Part shown: positions 16,794 to 25,805 of the stretch, piece after piece
How the letters are laid out: each line of letters begins with the position of its first letter
Numbering within the stretch: position 1 is the first letter of the stretch
Assembly: GCA_023414355.1 (NCBI GenBank)
Contig: JAEZOB010000009.1
Coordinates: 496,001 to 560,000, forward strand
Length of the DNA stretch: 64,000 bases
Reading direction: 5' to 3'
Source of the DNA: Bacillota bacterium
GTDB lineage: Bacteria; Bacillota; Clostridia; Lachnospirales; Lachnospiraceae
Translations under genes and position numbers: made by a program
The notes under the pieces: model-generated
What the model saw: the letters and a program-made list of their open reading frames with translations, nothing else
Told to the model about the DNA's origin: nothing
Database searches by the model: none

Positions 16794-19700
16794 ATGGATA
16801 ATTTAAAAGATGATATAAGCTACCGTATGGGTCTGGATATAGGCTCTACAACGATAAAGCTGGTTATGCTCGATGAAGAGAAAAGACTGATTTATTCTGA
16901 TTACAGAAGACATTTCTCAGATATCAGAAGTACTCTGTCACAATTGCTGAAGGACTGCCAAAATGAAGTGGGAAATAAGAGAATTAGAATCTGTATGACC
17001 GGCTCAGGAGGCTTGTCACTTGCGAAGCGGATGAATATCAATTTTGTCCAGGAGGTAATCGCCTGTGCAAAAGCAGTGCGAACCTTATTGCCGGAGACTG
17101 ATGTGGCAATCGAGCTCGGTGGAGAGGATGCAAAAATTACTTATTTTACAGGGGGAATGGAACAGCGCATGAATGGAAGTTGTGCGGGGGGAACCGGTGC
17201 ATTTCTGGATCAGATGGCAGTTTTACTGGACACGGATGCCGTCGGACTGAATGAATATGCGAAGAAACATAGGATTATTTATCCCATTGCTTCACGATGC
17301 GGAGTATTTGCAAAGACGGATATCCAGCCACTCATTAATGACGGAGCCAGGAAGGAGGACATTGCGGCTTCGATCTTTCAGGCGGTAGCTAACCAAACCA
17401 TCAGCGGGTTGGCATGCGGTAAACCGATCCGAGGGAGAATTGCTTTTCTCGGAGGGCCTCTCCATTATCTCTCTGAGCTCCGAAACCGTTTTGTTGAAAC
17501 CTTAAAGCTTACAGAAGATAAGTCCCTGGTACCGGAGCATTCCCAGCTTTATGTGGCAATCGGGGCAGCCCTAACGAATACAAAAGGGAGAGCAAGAGAG
17601 CTCAGTGAACTTTACAACAGCCTGAATCGCATTCCTAAATCACCCGAGGAGGAGATAAGTAAGCTTCCAGCTCTATTCGATAAGCAGGAGGATTATGAAG
17701 CTTTTATCTCAAGACATAAATCTACCGGTATGATGAATGGAGTTCTGAGCACCTATGAAGGCAATACCTATCTTGGTATTGATGCCGGCTCCACAACTAC
17801 AAAGCTTGTATTACTAGGGGAAAAGAGAGAACTGCTCTTCTCAAGGTATTGCAATAACGAAGGAGATCCACTCCGAAAGCTGACAGTACTTCTACGGGAA
17901 TTATATCAGCAGCTTCCAGAGAAAGCAGTCATCTCCGGTTGTACTGTGACAGGTTATGGGGAGTCCCTGGTGAAAGCAGCTTTCCATGCAGATTACGGAG
18001 AGATCGAAACAATCGCACATTACAAGGCAGCGAAATATTTTCTGCCGGAGGTGGATTTTATTCTTGATATCGGTGGACAGGACATGAAATGCCTTCGCAT
18101 CAGGGATGGTGCCATCAGTAGTATCCTTTTAAATGAAGCTTGTTCCTCCGGCTGTGGTTCTTTTTTGGAGGGATTTGCCAAATCCCTCCATATCAGCATT
18201 GAAGAATTTGTAAAATCTGCATTGTTTGCCAAAGCACCTGTGGATCTGGGGACGAAATGTACGGTGTTTATGAACTCCAAAGTGAAGCAGGCACAGAAGG
18301 AGGGAGCAGAGATCGGAGATATTTCCGCCGGTCTTTCTTATTCCGTAATTAAAAATGCCCTCTATAAAGTGATTAAGCTTCGGGATGAACGTGAGCTCGG
18401 AAATCATATTCTCGTTCAGGGGGGTACTTTCCTTAATGATGCTGTTCTGCGAGCCTTTGAGCTTGTGACTCGAAAGGAAGTCAAACGACCTGATCTGGCA
18501 GGTCTGATGGGAGCTTTCGGAGCAGCCTTGATCGCGGTGGAAAGAAAACAGGAGAGTGGAGCGAAGGGGTTACCGTCAAGCCTGATCAATGATTCTGCCT
18601 TATCTGATTTTTCGGACAATTCCTCAAGCCGCCGTTGCGAGGGCTGCACGAATCAATGTCTGTTAACGGTACATGTGTTTTCTGACGGTGTGCGCTTTAT
18701 CACCGGAAACCGTTGTGAAAAGGCTTACGGGGCAGCAAAACAAAGCAGGGAACATCTGCCGAATCTTCTCGAATACAAAAACAGGCGAACCTTTCAGTAT
18801 GAGCCACTTTCGATAGAGAAAGCCTTTCGTGGAGAAATCGGTATTCCGCGGGTACTGAATCTTTATGAAAATTATCCGTTCTGGTTTATTCTATTTACCA
18901 AGCTTGGATTTCGGGTTATCCTTTCCTCACCCTCCAGTAAAAAGCTTTTCGAACGTGGTATGGAAACCGTTCCTTCAGAAGCCACCTGTTATCCTGCAAA
19001 ACTGAGCCATGGGCATGTCATTGATCTGATTGAGCAGGGGATTGATACCATCTTTTACCCGTCCATCGTATATGAAATGGCTGAATATAAGGAAGCCAGC
19101 AATCATTACAACTGTCCCATCGTGATATCCTATCCTGAGGTAATACGTAATAATATCGATCTGATCAGAGAAAGGAAAATTCGAATGCTTACTCCCTTTT
19201 TGTCGCTCGATGATCGGAAGGTCTTAGTGAACCGGATGGTGGAGGAACTTCAGGAGTTTCAGATCGGTGTGACGGAGATGAGAGCTGCGGTCCAGGCAGC
19301 CTACGAGGAACGTGAAAATTATAAAAAGGATATGCAAAGGATGGGAGAAGAGACGCTGCAATATCTGCGAAGAGAGCACAAGAGGGGGATTGTGCTTTGT
19401 GGTAAACCCTATCATGCTGATCCGGAGATTAACCATGGAATTGCTGATTTAATCAATTCCTATGATATGGCTGTCCTAACGGAGGATAGTATCGCCCATT
19501 TGGCTAAGCTCAGACATAAGCTAAGAGTGGTGGATCAATGGGTCTATAATTCCAGGCTTTATCGAGCAGCCGCACTGGTTGCGGAGGAACCTCAGCTGGA
19601 ACTGATCCAGCTTAATTCCTTTGGCTGCGGATTGGATGCGGTCACCTCCGACCAGATAGAAGAGCTTTTAGCAGCAGACGGGAAGCTGTATACGATTCTT

Positions 19701-21041
19701 AAGATTGATGAAGGAAATAATCTGGGAGCAATCCGAATCCGAATAAGGTCCCTAAAGGCTGCAATTGAGGAGAGGGAAAAGCAGCAAGGTATGGGCTCGG
19801 TATTATTTGATGAAAGGGTGGTTCCTGTCTTCGAAAAGGGAATGAGAAGCTCTTACACGATTCTGGCTCCCCAGATGGCTCCCATTCATTTTGAACTGGT
19901 ACAGGAGGCTGCAAGAGCAAGCGGCTATCATATGGAGGTCTTGCCGGTTGCAGATCAGGGTGCAGTGGAGGAGGGCTTAAAGTATGTGAACAATGATGCC
20001 TGTTTTCCGGCAATCCTTATGATCGGTCAATTAATCCAGGCATTAAAATCGGGACGATATGATCTGGAGCGTACAGCAGTCATCCTGACTCAAAGTGGTG
20101 GAGGCTGTAGAGCAACCAATTATATTGCTTTTCTGAAGCTTGGCCTAAAACAGGCAGGTTTTCCGATGATCCCGGTAATCTCCCTGAATACTGTAGGACT
20201 TGATAAACAGCCTGGTTTCAGGCTGACACCCGGCTTAATCAAGAGAAGTCTGATCGCAATTATTTATGGGGATTTATTCATGCGTTTGTTGAACCGGACA
20301 AGACCCTATGAAAGATTTCCGGGATCAGCGAAGGTTCTTTATGATAGATGGAAAGAGCGCGCGAAGGAGAATATCAAGACAGGAAGTACGAAAGAGTTCC
20401 GGCACAACTTAAGAAGAATCGTCAGGGACTTTGATTATTTGGAGTTAAGAAATGAGTCAAAGCCCAGAGTTGGAATTGTCGGAGAAATATTGTTAAAATA
20501 CCACCCGGATGCCAATCATGATCTTGTCGGCATTCTGGAGCAGGGAGGAGTTGAGGCAGTTGTACCTGATCTTATGGATTATTTCTTATACTCTGCTCTT
20601 AATGCACGCTTCCGAAATCGATATCTTGCCGGGTCGAAATTAAAGCGACAATTGAGTGATATCGCCCTGACATATATGATGCGATATCGGAATATGATGA
20701 AGCAGGAATTAGACAGAAGTGATAGATTTCCACCTCCGACTCCGATACAGGAGCTGGCGCATATGGCATCCTCTGTATTATCTCTGGGTAATCAGACCGG
20801 CGAAGGATGGCTAGTGGCTGCCGAGATGATGGAGTTTTTGGAAGAGGGAACAAAAAATATTTTATGTGTGCAGCCACTGGCTTGTCTTCCGAATCATATC
20901 ACGGGGAAGGGAATGTTTAAACCCCTGAGGGATCGTTATCCGGGAGCGAATATCATGCCGATTGATTATGATCCAGGGTTGTCCTATGTCAATCAATTAA
21001 ATCGGATCAAACTGATGCTGGCCAACACAGGTAAGGAGTAA
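16794..21041 (+). CDS. Giant 2-hydroxyacyl-CoA dehydratase activase-like protein (BcrA/BadF/HgdC + DUF2229 fusion)
   Basis: 1415 residues. Two ASKHA ATPase domains occur in tandem: domain 1 from MGLDIGSTTIKL with NGSCAGGTGAFLDQMA, and domain 2 from YLGIDAGSTTTKL (~residue 325) with EACSSGCGSFLEGFA. In family activases the cysteines at these points ligate a shared [4Fe-4S] cluster. After ~residue 610 comes a CEGCTNQCLLTVHVF cysteine motif and a long DUF2229/HgdB-like region to the end. Proteins of this layout are widespread in anaerobic Firmicutes. They are thought to be ATP-driven low-potential electron donors, but the substrate is usually unknown. I use ATG 16794 because GGAG at 16784-16787 lies 6 nt upstream and overlaps the alternative ATG 16782. 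No dehydratase subunits are adjacent; it is flanked by terminators. Confidence 0.92.
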   Translation: MDNLKDDISYRMGLDIGSTTIKLVMLDEEKRLIYSDYRRHFSDIRSTLSQLLKDCQNEVGNKRIRICMTGSGGLSLAKRMNINFVQEVIACAKAVRTLLPETDVAIELGGEDAKITYFTGGMEQRMNGSCAGGTGAFLDQMAVLLDTDAVGLNEYAKKHRIIYPIASRCGVFAKTDIQPLINDGARKEDIAASIFQAVANQTISGLACGKPIRGRIAFLGGPLHYLSELRNRFVETLKLTEDKSLVPEHSQLYVAIGAALTNTKGRARELSELYNSLNRIPKSPEEEISKLPALFDKQEDYEAFISRHKSTGMMNGVLSTYEGNTYLGIDAGSTTTKLVLLGEKRELLFSRYCNNEGDPLRKLTVLLRELYQQLPEKAVISGCTVTGYGESLVKAAFHADYGEIETIAHYKAAKYFLPEVDFILDIGGQDMKCLRIRDGAISSILLNEACSSGCGSFLEGFAKSLHISIEEFVKSALFAKAPVDLGTKCTVFMNSKVKQAQKEGAEIGDISAGLSYSVIKNALYKVIKLRDERELGNHILVQGGTFLNDAVLRAFELVTRKEVKRPDLAGLMGAFGAALIAVERKQESGAKGLPSSLINDSALSDFSDNSSSRRCEGCTNQCLLTVHVFSDGVRFITGNRCEKAYGAAKQSREHLPNLLEYKNRRTFQYEPLSIEKAFRGEIGIPRVLNLYENYPFWFILFTKLGFRVILSSPSSKKLFERGMETVPSEATCYPAKLSHGHVIDLIEQGIDTIFYPSIVYEMAEYKEASNHYNCPIVISYPEVIRNNIDLIRERKIRMLTPFLSLDDRKVLVNRMVEELQEFQIGVTEMRAAVQAAYEERENYKKDMQRMGEETLQYLRREHKRGIVLCGKPYHADPEINHGIADLINSYDMAVLTEDSIAHLAKLRHKLRVVDQWVYNSRLYRAAALVAEEPQLELIQLNSFGCGLDAVTSDQIEELLAADGKLYTILKIDEGNNLGAIRIRIRSLKAAIEEREKQQGMGSVLFDERVVPVFEKGMRSSYTILAPQMAPIHFELVQEAARASGYHMEVLPVADQGAVEEGLKYVNNDACFPAILMIGQLIQALKSGRYDLERTAVILTQSGGGCRATNYIAFLKLGLKQAGFPMIPVISLNTVGLDKQPGFRLTPGLIKRSLIAIIYGDLFMRLLNRTRPYERFPGSAKVLYDRWKERAKENIKTGSTKEFRHNLRRIVRDFDYLELRNESKPRVGIVGEILLKYHPDANHDLVGILEQGGVEAVVPDLMDYFLYSALNARFRNRYLAGSKLKRQLSDIALTYMMRYRNMMKQELDRSDRFPPPTPIQELAHMASSVLSLGNQTGEGWLVAAEMMEFLEEGTKNILCVQPLACLPNHITGKGMFKPLRDRYPGANIMPIDYDPGLSYVNQLNRIKLMLANTGKE

Positions 21042-21066
21042 GGCAGACCCTTTTCTTAACAAAAAA

Positions 21067-21100
21067 TTTACTGTTTTTCTGTCGAAAATGGGTTTATAAT
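21067..21100 (+). promoter_or_regulatory. Promoter with a Spo0A-box-like site
   Basis: TATAAT at 21095-21100 is preceded by weak -35 candidates near 21067-21077. TGTCGAA, the core of the Spo0A binding box, lies at 21080-21086 inside the spacer. This would drive the zinc-ribbon protein gene. A 7-bp core match can arise by chance. Confidence 0.4.
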
Positions 21101-21169
21101 AATTGAAAAGAGACATTTCTGAAAAAGCATCAAGATACCGCAAAACGGCATGTCTGAATGGAGGTTTAT

Positions 21170-21670
21170 ATGAAGAAATGTACTAAGTGCGGAGCAATCA
21201 ATGATAATCTCTATACCTCCTGTATCGATTGCGGAGCCCCGCTTGGTCCGCCGCTGTCGAGAGAGGAATTAAAGGAAGCTGAAAAGGAAGCACCTATCAA
21301 ATCCAAGAATATAGTCGGACAATCAGACTATTTTTATGTAACCAAAGCGGATAAGGTGGTTGCAATCGTTTTGGTGGTAGGAGCATTGCTCCTGCTTTTC
21401 ATGGTCCCCGGCATCAACCAATCCAAGATGTCAGACTATGTAATCATCCTTTGGGTGATTATGATATGGATGCTGGTTGAAGCAATCAGCCTTTTATTTC
21501 CTAAGCTTGCCTGGAAGCTGGTGCAACTTGGAGCTCCCGGAAAGGGATCGAACGGAGAAAAGCTACAGCCCAACGAGGTAACAGTCTTCCTTCGCAGAGG
21601 CCTTGCATATTCCATCGTATTGGTTGGGTATGCACTGTTAATTATTATTCTTCTCTATCTTTATCTGTAA
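21170..21670 (+). CDS. Zinc-ribbon membrane protein
   Basis: 166 residues. The N-terminus is a double-CxxC zinc ribbon (MKKCTKCGAINDNLYTSCIDCGAPLG). A charged linker, then three membrane helices follow (~62-82, ~93-115 and ~148-165). The function is unknown; such zinc-ribbon/membrane proteins are common in Firmicutes and often poorly characterised. ATG 21170 is preferred since GGAGG at 21160-21164 is 5 nt upstream and overlaps the in-frame ATG 21158. Followed by a strong terminator, so it is a single-gene unit. Confidence 0.8.
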   Translation: MKKCTKCGAINDNLYTSCIDCGAPLGPPLSREELKEAEKEAPIKSKNIVGQSDYFYVTKADKVVAIVLVVGALLLLFMVPGINQSKMSDYVIILWVIMIWMLVEAISLLFPKLAWKLVQLGAPGKGSNGEKLQPNEVTVFLRRGLAYSIVLVGYALLIIILLYLYL

Positions 21671-21688
21671 AATTATAATATGCAACTG

Positions 21689-21728
21689 CTGCAGCAGAGC
21701 CCTTCCTTGGCTTTGCTGCAGTTTTTTT
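21689..21728 (+). terminator. Intrinsic terminator after the zinc-ribbon gene
   Basis: Stem CTGCAGCAGAGCC with GGCTTTGCTGCAG (one G-U pair), short loop, then seven T. Confidence 0.93.
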
Positions 21729-21824
21729 GGTGGGCGAGCGAAACTTGACGATGTCAGGGCACAGTGCTAGAATGGTTTTGTCTAAAATGACTTTAAATCA
21801 ATTATCTTATAGGGAGGATCTGCT

Positions 21825-23528
21825 TTGAAAAGAGTGTTGACTTATCTGAAACCCTATATTGCCCGAATGATCTTTGGCTTTTTCATAAAGGTACTGGGAA
21901 CTCTTATGGATTTAGGACTTCCCTGGATACTGGCATACATTATCGATGAGGTTATCCCTTTGAAAAAGGTTTCTTTTATTCTATACTGGGGCCTTGCAAT
22001 GGTAGGGCTATCGATCGGAGCTAGAACCTTCAATATCATTGCTAATAGAATGGCAGCTAAGGTAGCCAGAAATGCGACACAGAATCTGAGGCATGATTTA
22101 TTCGAAAAGATTCTTAGCCTTTCCGGTACTCAATTGGATTACTATACAATTCCATCTCTTGAATCCCGCATGACTACAGATACATATAATATTCATAATA
22201 TGATAGGAATAATGCAAAGAATCGGAGTTCGTGCACCTATCATCTTGATAGGTGGTATTATCGTTACCAGTACTCTGGAACCGGTACTTACCCTGATACT
22301 GATCGCTACGCTTCCCATTTTAACATTGATTGTATATCTGGTTTCTAAAAAAGGGATTCCTCTGTATTTAAGTCAACAATTATCTGTTGATAAAATGGTT
22401 AGAGTTGTCAGGGAAAATATCACCGGGATACGCATAATTAAGGCGCTATCGAAATCAGCATATGAAAAACAGAGATTTTCAGCCTCTAATGCTGATGTCG
22501 CAGATCGGGAACAGAAGGCAGGCATGACGATGGCAATCACCAATCCGGTTATGAATCTGGTCTTTAACCTGGGACTTACTTTGGTGGTAATTGCAGGTGC
22601 ATACAGGGTAAATGCCGGGATGTCTGCACCGGGTAAGATTGTTGCTTTTCTGTCGTATTTTACAATCATGCTACAGGCCATTATGGCAATTACCAGAATA
22701 TTTGTTGTATATTCCAAAGCAAGTGCCTCTGCCTCCCGTATTGCCCAGGTGCTTGCCGCGGAGGAGGATTTAATGGTTATTTCAGAGAGAGAGGCAGGCA
22801 GTTCGGAGGATCATATTGCTTTCCATCATGTGAGTTTTTCCTATACAAAGGAACCCTGCATTATTGATATGGACTTTCAGATTAAGAAGGGAGAAAGTCT
22901 TGGCATCATCGGCTCAACCGGATCAGGGAAGACTACCTTAATCAATCTTCTGATGCGGTTTTATGACGTGACCGAGGGAACGATCACGATTGAAGGACAG
23001 GATATCAGAAGTATGGATAAACTGGCACTTCGCAAACGGTTCGGAGTGGTGTTTCAGAATGATGTTCTGTTTAGTGATCGGGTTTATGAGAATATCAGTC
23101 TGGGAAGAGAGCTACCAAGAGAAAGAGTACTGGAATCTGTAGAGCATGCACAGGCAGAAGCCTTCATCGAGGAGTTGGAGGATCAGCTGGATTTTGAATT
23201 GTCCATCAAAGGCAGTAACCTAAGCGGTGGGCAGAAACAGAGACTGTTGGTTGCACGAGCTTTGGCGGGAAGACCTGAGATATTGATTCTTGACGATTCC
23301 TCAAGTGCACTCGATTATAAGACGGATTCTCTGCTTCGAAAAGCACTCCGTGAGAACTATAAAGGAACAACTACGATTGTGATCGCACAACGGATTAGCT
23401 CTGTTATGAAGCTGGATCATATCCTGGTCCTTGAGGACGGAAGAATGGTCGGATACGGAACACATGAGGAGCTTATAGATTCCTGTGAGGTATACAAGGA
23501 AATCTACCAGTCACAGATGCTGTTGTAG
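21825..23528 (+). CDS. Heterodimeric ABC exporter subunit A (degenerate ATP site)
   Basis: 567 residues: six membrane helices (~15-310) fused to an ATPase domain. Motifs are Walker A GSTGSGKTT, a canonical signature LSGGQKQR, and Walker B LILDDSSSALD, where D491 stands at the position of the catalytic glutamate. This Asp replacement marks the degenerate-site subunit of heterodimeric exporters such as TM287/288 or BmrCD. Export substrate (drug, lipid or peptide) is unknown. The start codon is TTG at 21825, with GGGAGG upstream. The partner subunit follows after 32 bp and has the reciprocal defect. Confidence 0.94.
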   Translation: MKRVLTYLKPYIARMIFGFFIKVLGTLMDLGLPWILAYIIDEVIPLKKVSFILYWGLAMVGLSIGARTFNIIANRMAAKVARNATQNLRHDLFEKILSLSGTQLDYYTIPSLESRMTTDTYNIHNMIGIMQRIGVRAPIILIGGIIVTSTLEPVLTLILIATLPILTLIVYLVSKKGIPLYLSQQLSVDKMVRVVRENITGIRIIKALSKSAYEKQRFSASNADVADREQKAGMTMAITNPVMNLVFNLGLTLVVIAGAYRVNAGMSAPGKIVAFLSYFTIMLQAIMAITRIFVVYSKASASASRIAQVLAAEEDLMVISEREAGSSEDHIAFHHVSFSYTKEPCIIDMDFQIKKGESLGIIGSTGSGKTTLINLLMRFYDVTEGTITIEGQDIRSMDKLALRKRFGVVFQNDVLFSDRVYENISLGRELPRERVLESVEHAQAEAFIEELEDQLDFELSIKGSNLSGGQKQRLLVARALAGRPEILILDDSSSALDYKTDSLLRKALRENYKGTTTIVIAQRISSVMKLDHILVLEDGRMVGYGTHEELIDSCEVYKEIYQSQMLL

Positions 23529-23560
23529 AGAGTGAGTTATGGTCTAATGGAGGTGAGAGT

Positions 23561-25345
23561 ATGGCGGCTCATACAGGTGGGCGAATTAGTGATAAGACTG
23601 ATAAACCGAAGGACACGAAGTTTGTATTGAAAAGACTGGGAAGCTATGTATTCCGGTATCGGTGGATGCTTCTTCTAGGGCTATTCCTGACGATTACCGG
23701 CAATCTGTTTGCCCTGATCGGACCGATGCTGTCAGGATATGCGATCGATGCAATCGAACCGGGAATAGGACTTGTAGTTTTTTGGCAAGTATTCCATTAT
23801 GCCGCCTGGATGGTCGTATTCTATTCCATCTCCTCTGTATTGACGTATTTCCTGTCCATCCTGATGATCAGACTTAGTCAGAAAATCGTCAGAAGTATGA
23901 GAGAGGACGTATTTGCAAGGCTGGTTGAGCTTCCGGTAGGTTATTATGACCGGAATCAGGTTGGAGATATCATCAGCCGAATTTCCTATGATATCGATAC
24001 AATCAATACCTCGCTATCGACTGATGTGGTTCAGGTATTAGCCAGTATAGTGAGTGTAATCGGTTCACTTATTATGATGCTTTTCATTTCACCCAGCCTG
24101 TCCGTGGTTATGCTGTTTTTGGTCCCGTTATCTGTATTCTATACCCGCTATATGGCGAAGAAGCTGCGTCCCTTGTTTCGTAAGCGTTCTGCCAAGCTTG
24201 GAGAATTGAATGGATTTGTGGAGGAGATGGTCTCAGGTCAGAAGACGATCAAAGCTTATGCAGCAGAAGCTTCTGTGATGGGACGATTTGATCAGTTGAA
24301 TTCTGAGACGGTAGAGGCCTATTATAATGCAGATTATTTTGGAAGTATCACCGGGCCTACGATTAACTTTATCAATAATTTATCCCTGTCCTTGATTACT
24401 GTCTTTGGAGCGATTATGTTTTTATTCGGAAGGATGACGCTCGGCAATATTTCCTCCTTTGTTCAATACAGCAGAAAGTTCTCAGGACCAATCAATGAAG
24501 CAGCAAACATCATCAGTGAGTTACAATCGGCTGCTGCTGCCGCAGAGCGCGTCTTTAGGCTGGTTGATGAGGTGCCGGAGAAACCCGATGCTGATCATGC
24601 AATAGAGCTTTCAGGGGTGGTCGGCAAGGTCGCGATGGAGGGGGTATCCTTCGGATATCTTCCCGATAAGGTCATCCTGAAAAACCTGTTTCTACAAGCC
24701 GCGCCTGGTAGCTTGACTGCGATTGTTGGACCAACGGGTGCTGGTAAGACAACCATTATCAATCTTTTGATGCGCTTCTATGACGTATGGGATGGAACCA
24801 TTCATCTGGATGGTATTGAGACTAGAGAGTTGACCAGGCAAAGCTTACGTAAGACTTATGCGATGGTACTTCAGGATACCTGGCTTTTCTCCGGAACAAT
24901 CTTCGAGAATATCGCCTATGGGAAGGAAAATGCAACTCTGGATGAGGTAACCGCCGCAGCTAAACTGGTCGGAATGCACTCTTATATTATGAGACTTCCG
25001 CAAGGTTATGATACGGTAGTGAATGAGGATGGATTAAATATATCCAAGGGACAGAAGCAGCTATTAACCATTGCACGAGCGATGCTGCTGGATGCAAAGA
25101 TGCTGATTCTGGATGAGGCTACTTCCAACGTGGATACCAGAACAGAGATTAAGATACAGAAGGCTATGCGTAAATTGATGGAGGATAAGACCTGTTTTGT
25201 CATTGCCCATAGGCTCTCCACAATTCAGGGAGCGGATAATATTCTGGTTGTGGATCAGGGAAATATAGTGGAACAAGGGACCCATCAGAGGCTGATGGAG
25301 CAGAAGGGCTTCTATTACCAACTTTATCAATCACAATTTGAATAA
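23561..25345 (+). CDS. Heterodimeric ABC exporter subunit B (canonical catalytic glutamate)
   Basis: 594 residues: an N-terminal basic stretch, six membrane helices (~35-325) and an ATPase domain. Walker A is GPTGAGKTT and Walker B LILDEATSNVD with catalytic E519. The signature is altered to ISKGQKQ instead of LSGGQ. Together with subunit A this gives one working ATP site (A signature + B Walker motifs) and one degenerate site (B signature + A Walker B), the standard asymmetric design. The ATG has GGAGGTGAG just upstream. No terminator with a T run was found directly after the stop. Confidence 0.95.
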   Translation: MAAHTGGRISDKTDKPKDTKFVLKRLGSYVFRYRWMLLLGLFLTITGNLFALIGPMLSGYAIDAIEPGIGLVVFWQVFHYAAWMVVFYSISSVLTYFLSILMIRLSQKIVRSMREDVFARLVELPVGYYDRNQVGDIISRISYDIDTINTSLSTDVVQVLASIVSVIGSLIMMLFISPSLSVVMLFLVPLSVFYTRYMAKKLRPLFRKRSAKLGELNGFVEEMVSGQKTIKAYAAEASVMGRFDQLNSETVEAYYNADYFGSITGPTINFINNLSLSLITVFGAIMFLFGRMTLGNISSFVQYSRKFSGPINEAANIISELQSAAAAAERVFRLVDEVPEKPDADHAIELSGVVGKVAMEGVSFGYLPDKVILKNLFLQAAPGSLTAIVGPTGAGKTTIINLLMRFYDVWDGTIHLDGIETRELTRQSLRKTYAMVLQDTWLFSGTIFENIAYGKENATLDEVTAAAKLVGMHSYIMRLPQGYDTVVNEDGLNISKGQKQLLTIARAMLLDAKMLILDEATSNVDTRTEIKIQKAMRKLMEDKTCFVIAHRLSTIQGADNILVVDQGNIVEQGTHQRLMEQKGFYYQLYQSQFE

Positions 25346-25357
25346 AGAAGAAGCGAC

Positions 25358-25440
25358 TTACTTCAAGAGTAGATAGATGAAGCTTGCTTCCAATGTCAGA
25401 TTACAAGAGACTACTTCAAGAGCAGACAGGCGAAGCATAC
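25358..25440 (+). repeat. Pair of ~28-bp direct repeats
   Basis: Two copies of ACTTCAAGAGYAGAYAGRYG followed by AAGC, starting near 25360 and 25412, lie in the spacer just after the ABC exporter stop. Copies differ at only a few positions. No function is apparent. Confidence 0.6.
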
Positions 25441-25485
25441 CTTAAAGGTCAGTATCACATCCATGTGTAATATAAAATGATAGGA

Positions 25486-25601
25486 ATAAAGTGTCAAAAT
25501 GTGCGTAGCACATTTCTGGATATAATATATTGATATGCAAGCTTGCTTGCGATAGCAATATATTATATCCGGAAAGCACCGCAGGTGTTTTGACACTTTA
25601 T
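25486..25601 (+). repeat. Branched inverted-repeat element (four-way junction type)
   Basis: The outer 14-bp stem ATAAAGTGTCAAAA (25486-25499) pairs with 25588-25601. Inside are three arms: hairpin TGTGC-GTA-GCACA (25500-25512); a 20-bp stem (25513-25532 with 25556-25575, one G-U) capped by GCAAGC-TT-GCTTGC; and hairpin CACC-GCA-GGTG (25577-25587). A second copy of TTTTGACACTTTATA follows directly after the element. It looks like a folded RNA or a small non-autonomous repeat element. There is no transposase nearby. The remaining ~200 bp up to 25805 is A/T-rich with no gene seen. Confidence 0.75.
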
Positions 25602-25805
25602 ATTTTGACACTTTATATTTTAGCAACATATTTTTGCATTATATATTTTAACACGATACATTTAAATAGTATGTATGTTGATAGTATATTACTTATTAGT
25701 GCGTTCTTGTCATATGGTAAATTATCGTTACAATAATATTATAAAGATTACCTTGAAATAATTACAGATGGATAGGAAATATATGGATAGGGGGAAGGGT
25801 GCATC

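Noticed and set aside
23662..23877. A + strand frame inside the ABC subunit B gene
   Set aside because: Out-of-frame shadow without ribosome site inside an unambiguous ABC exporter gene.
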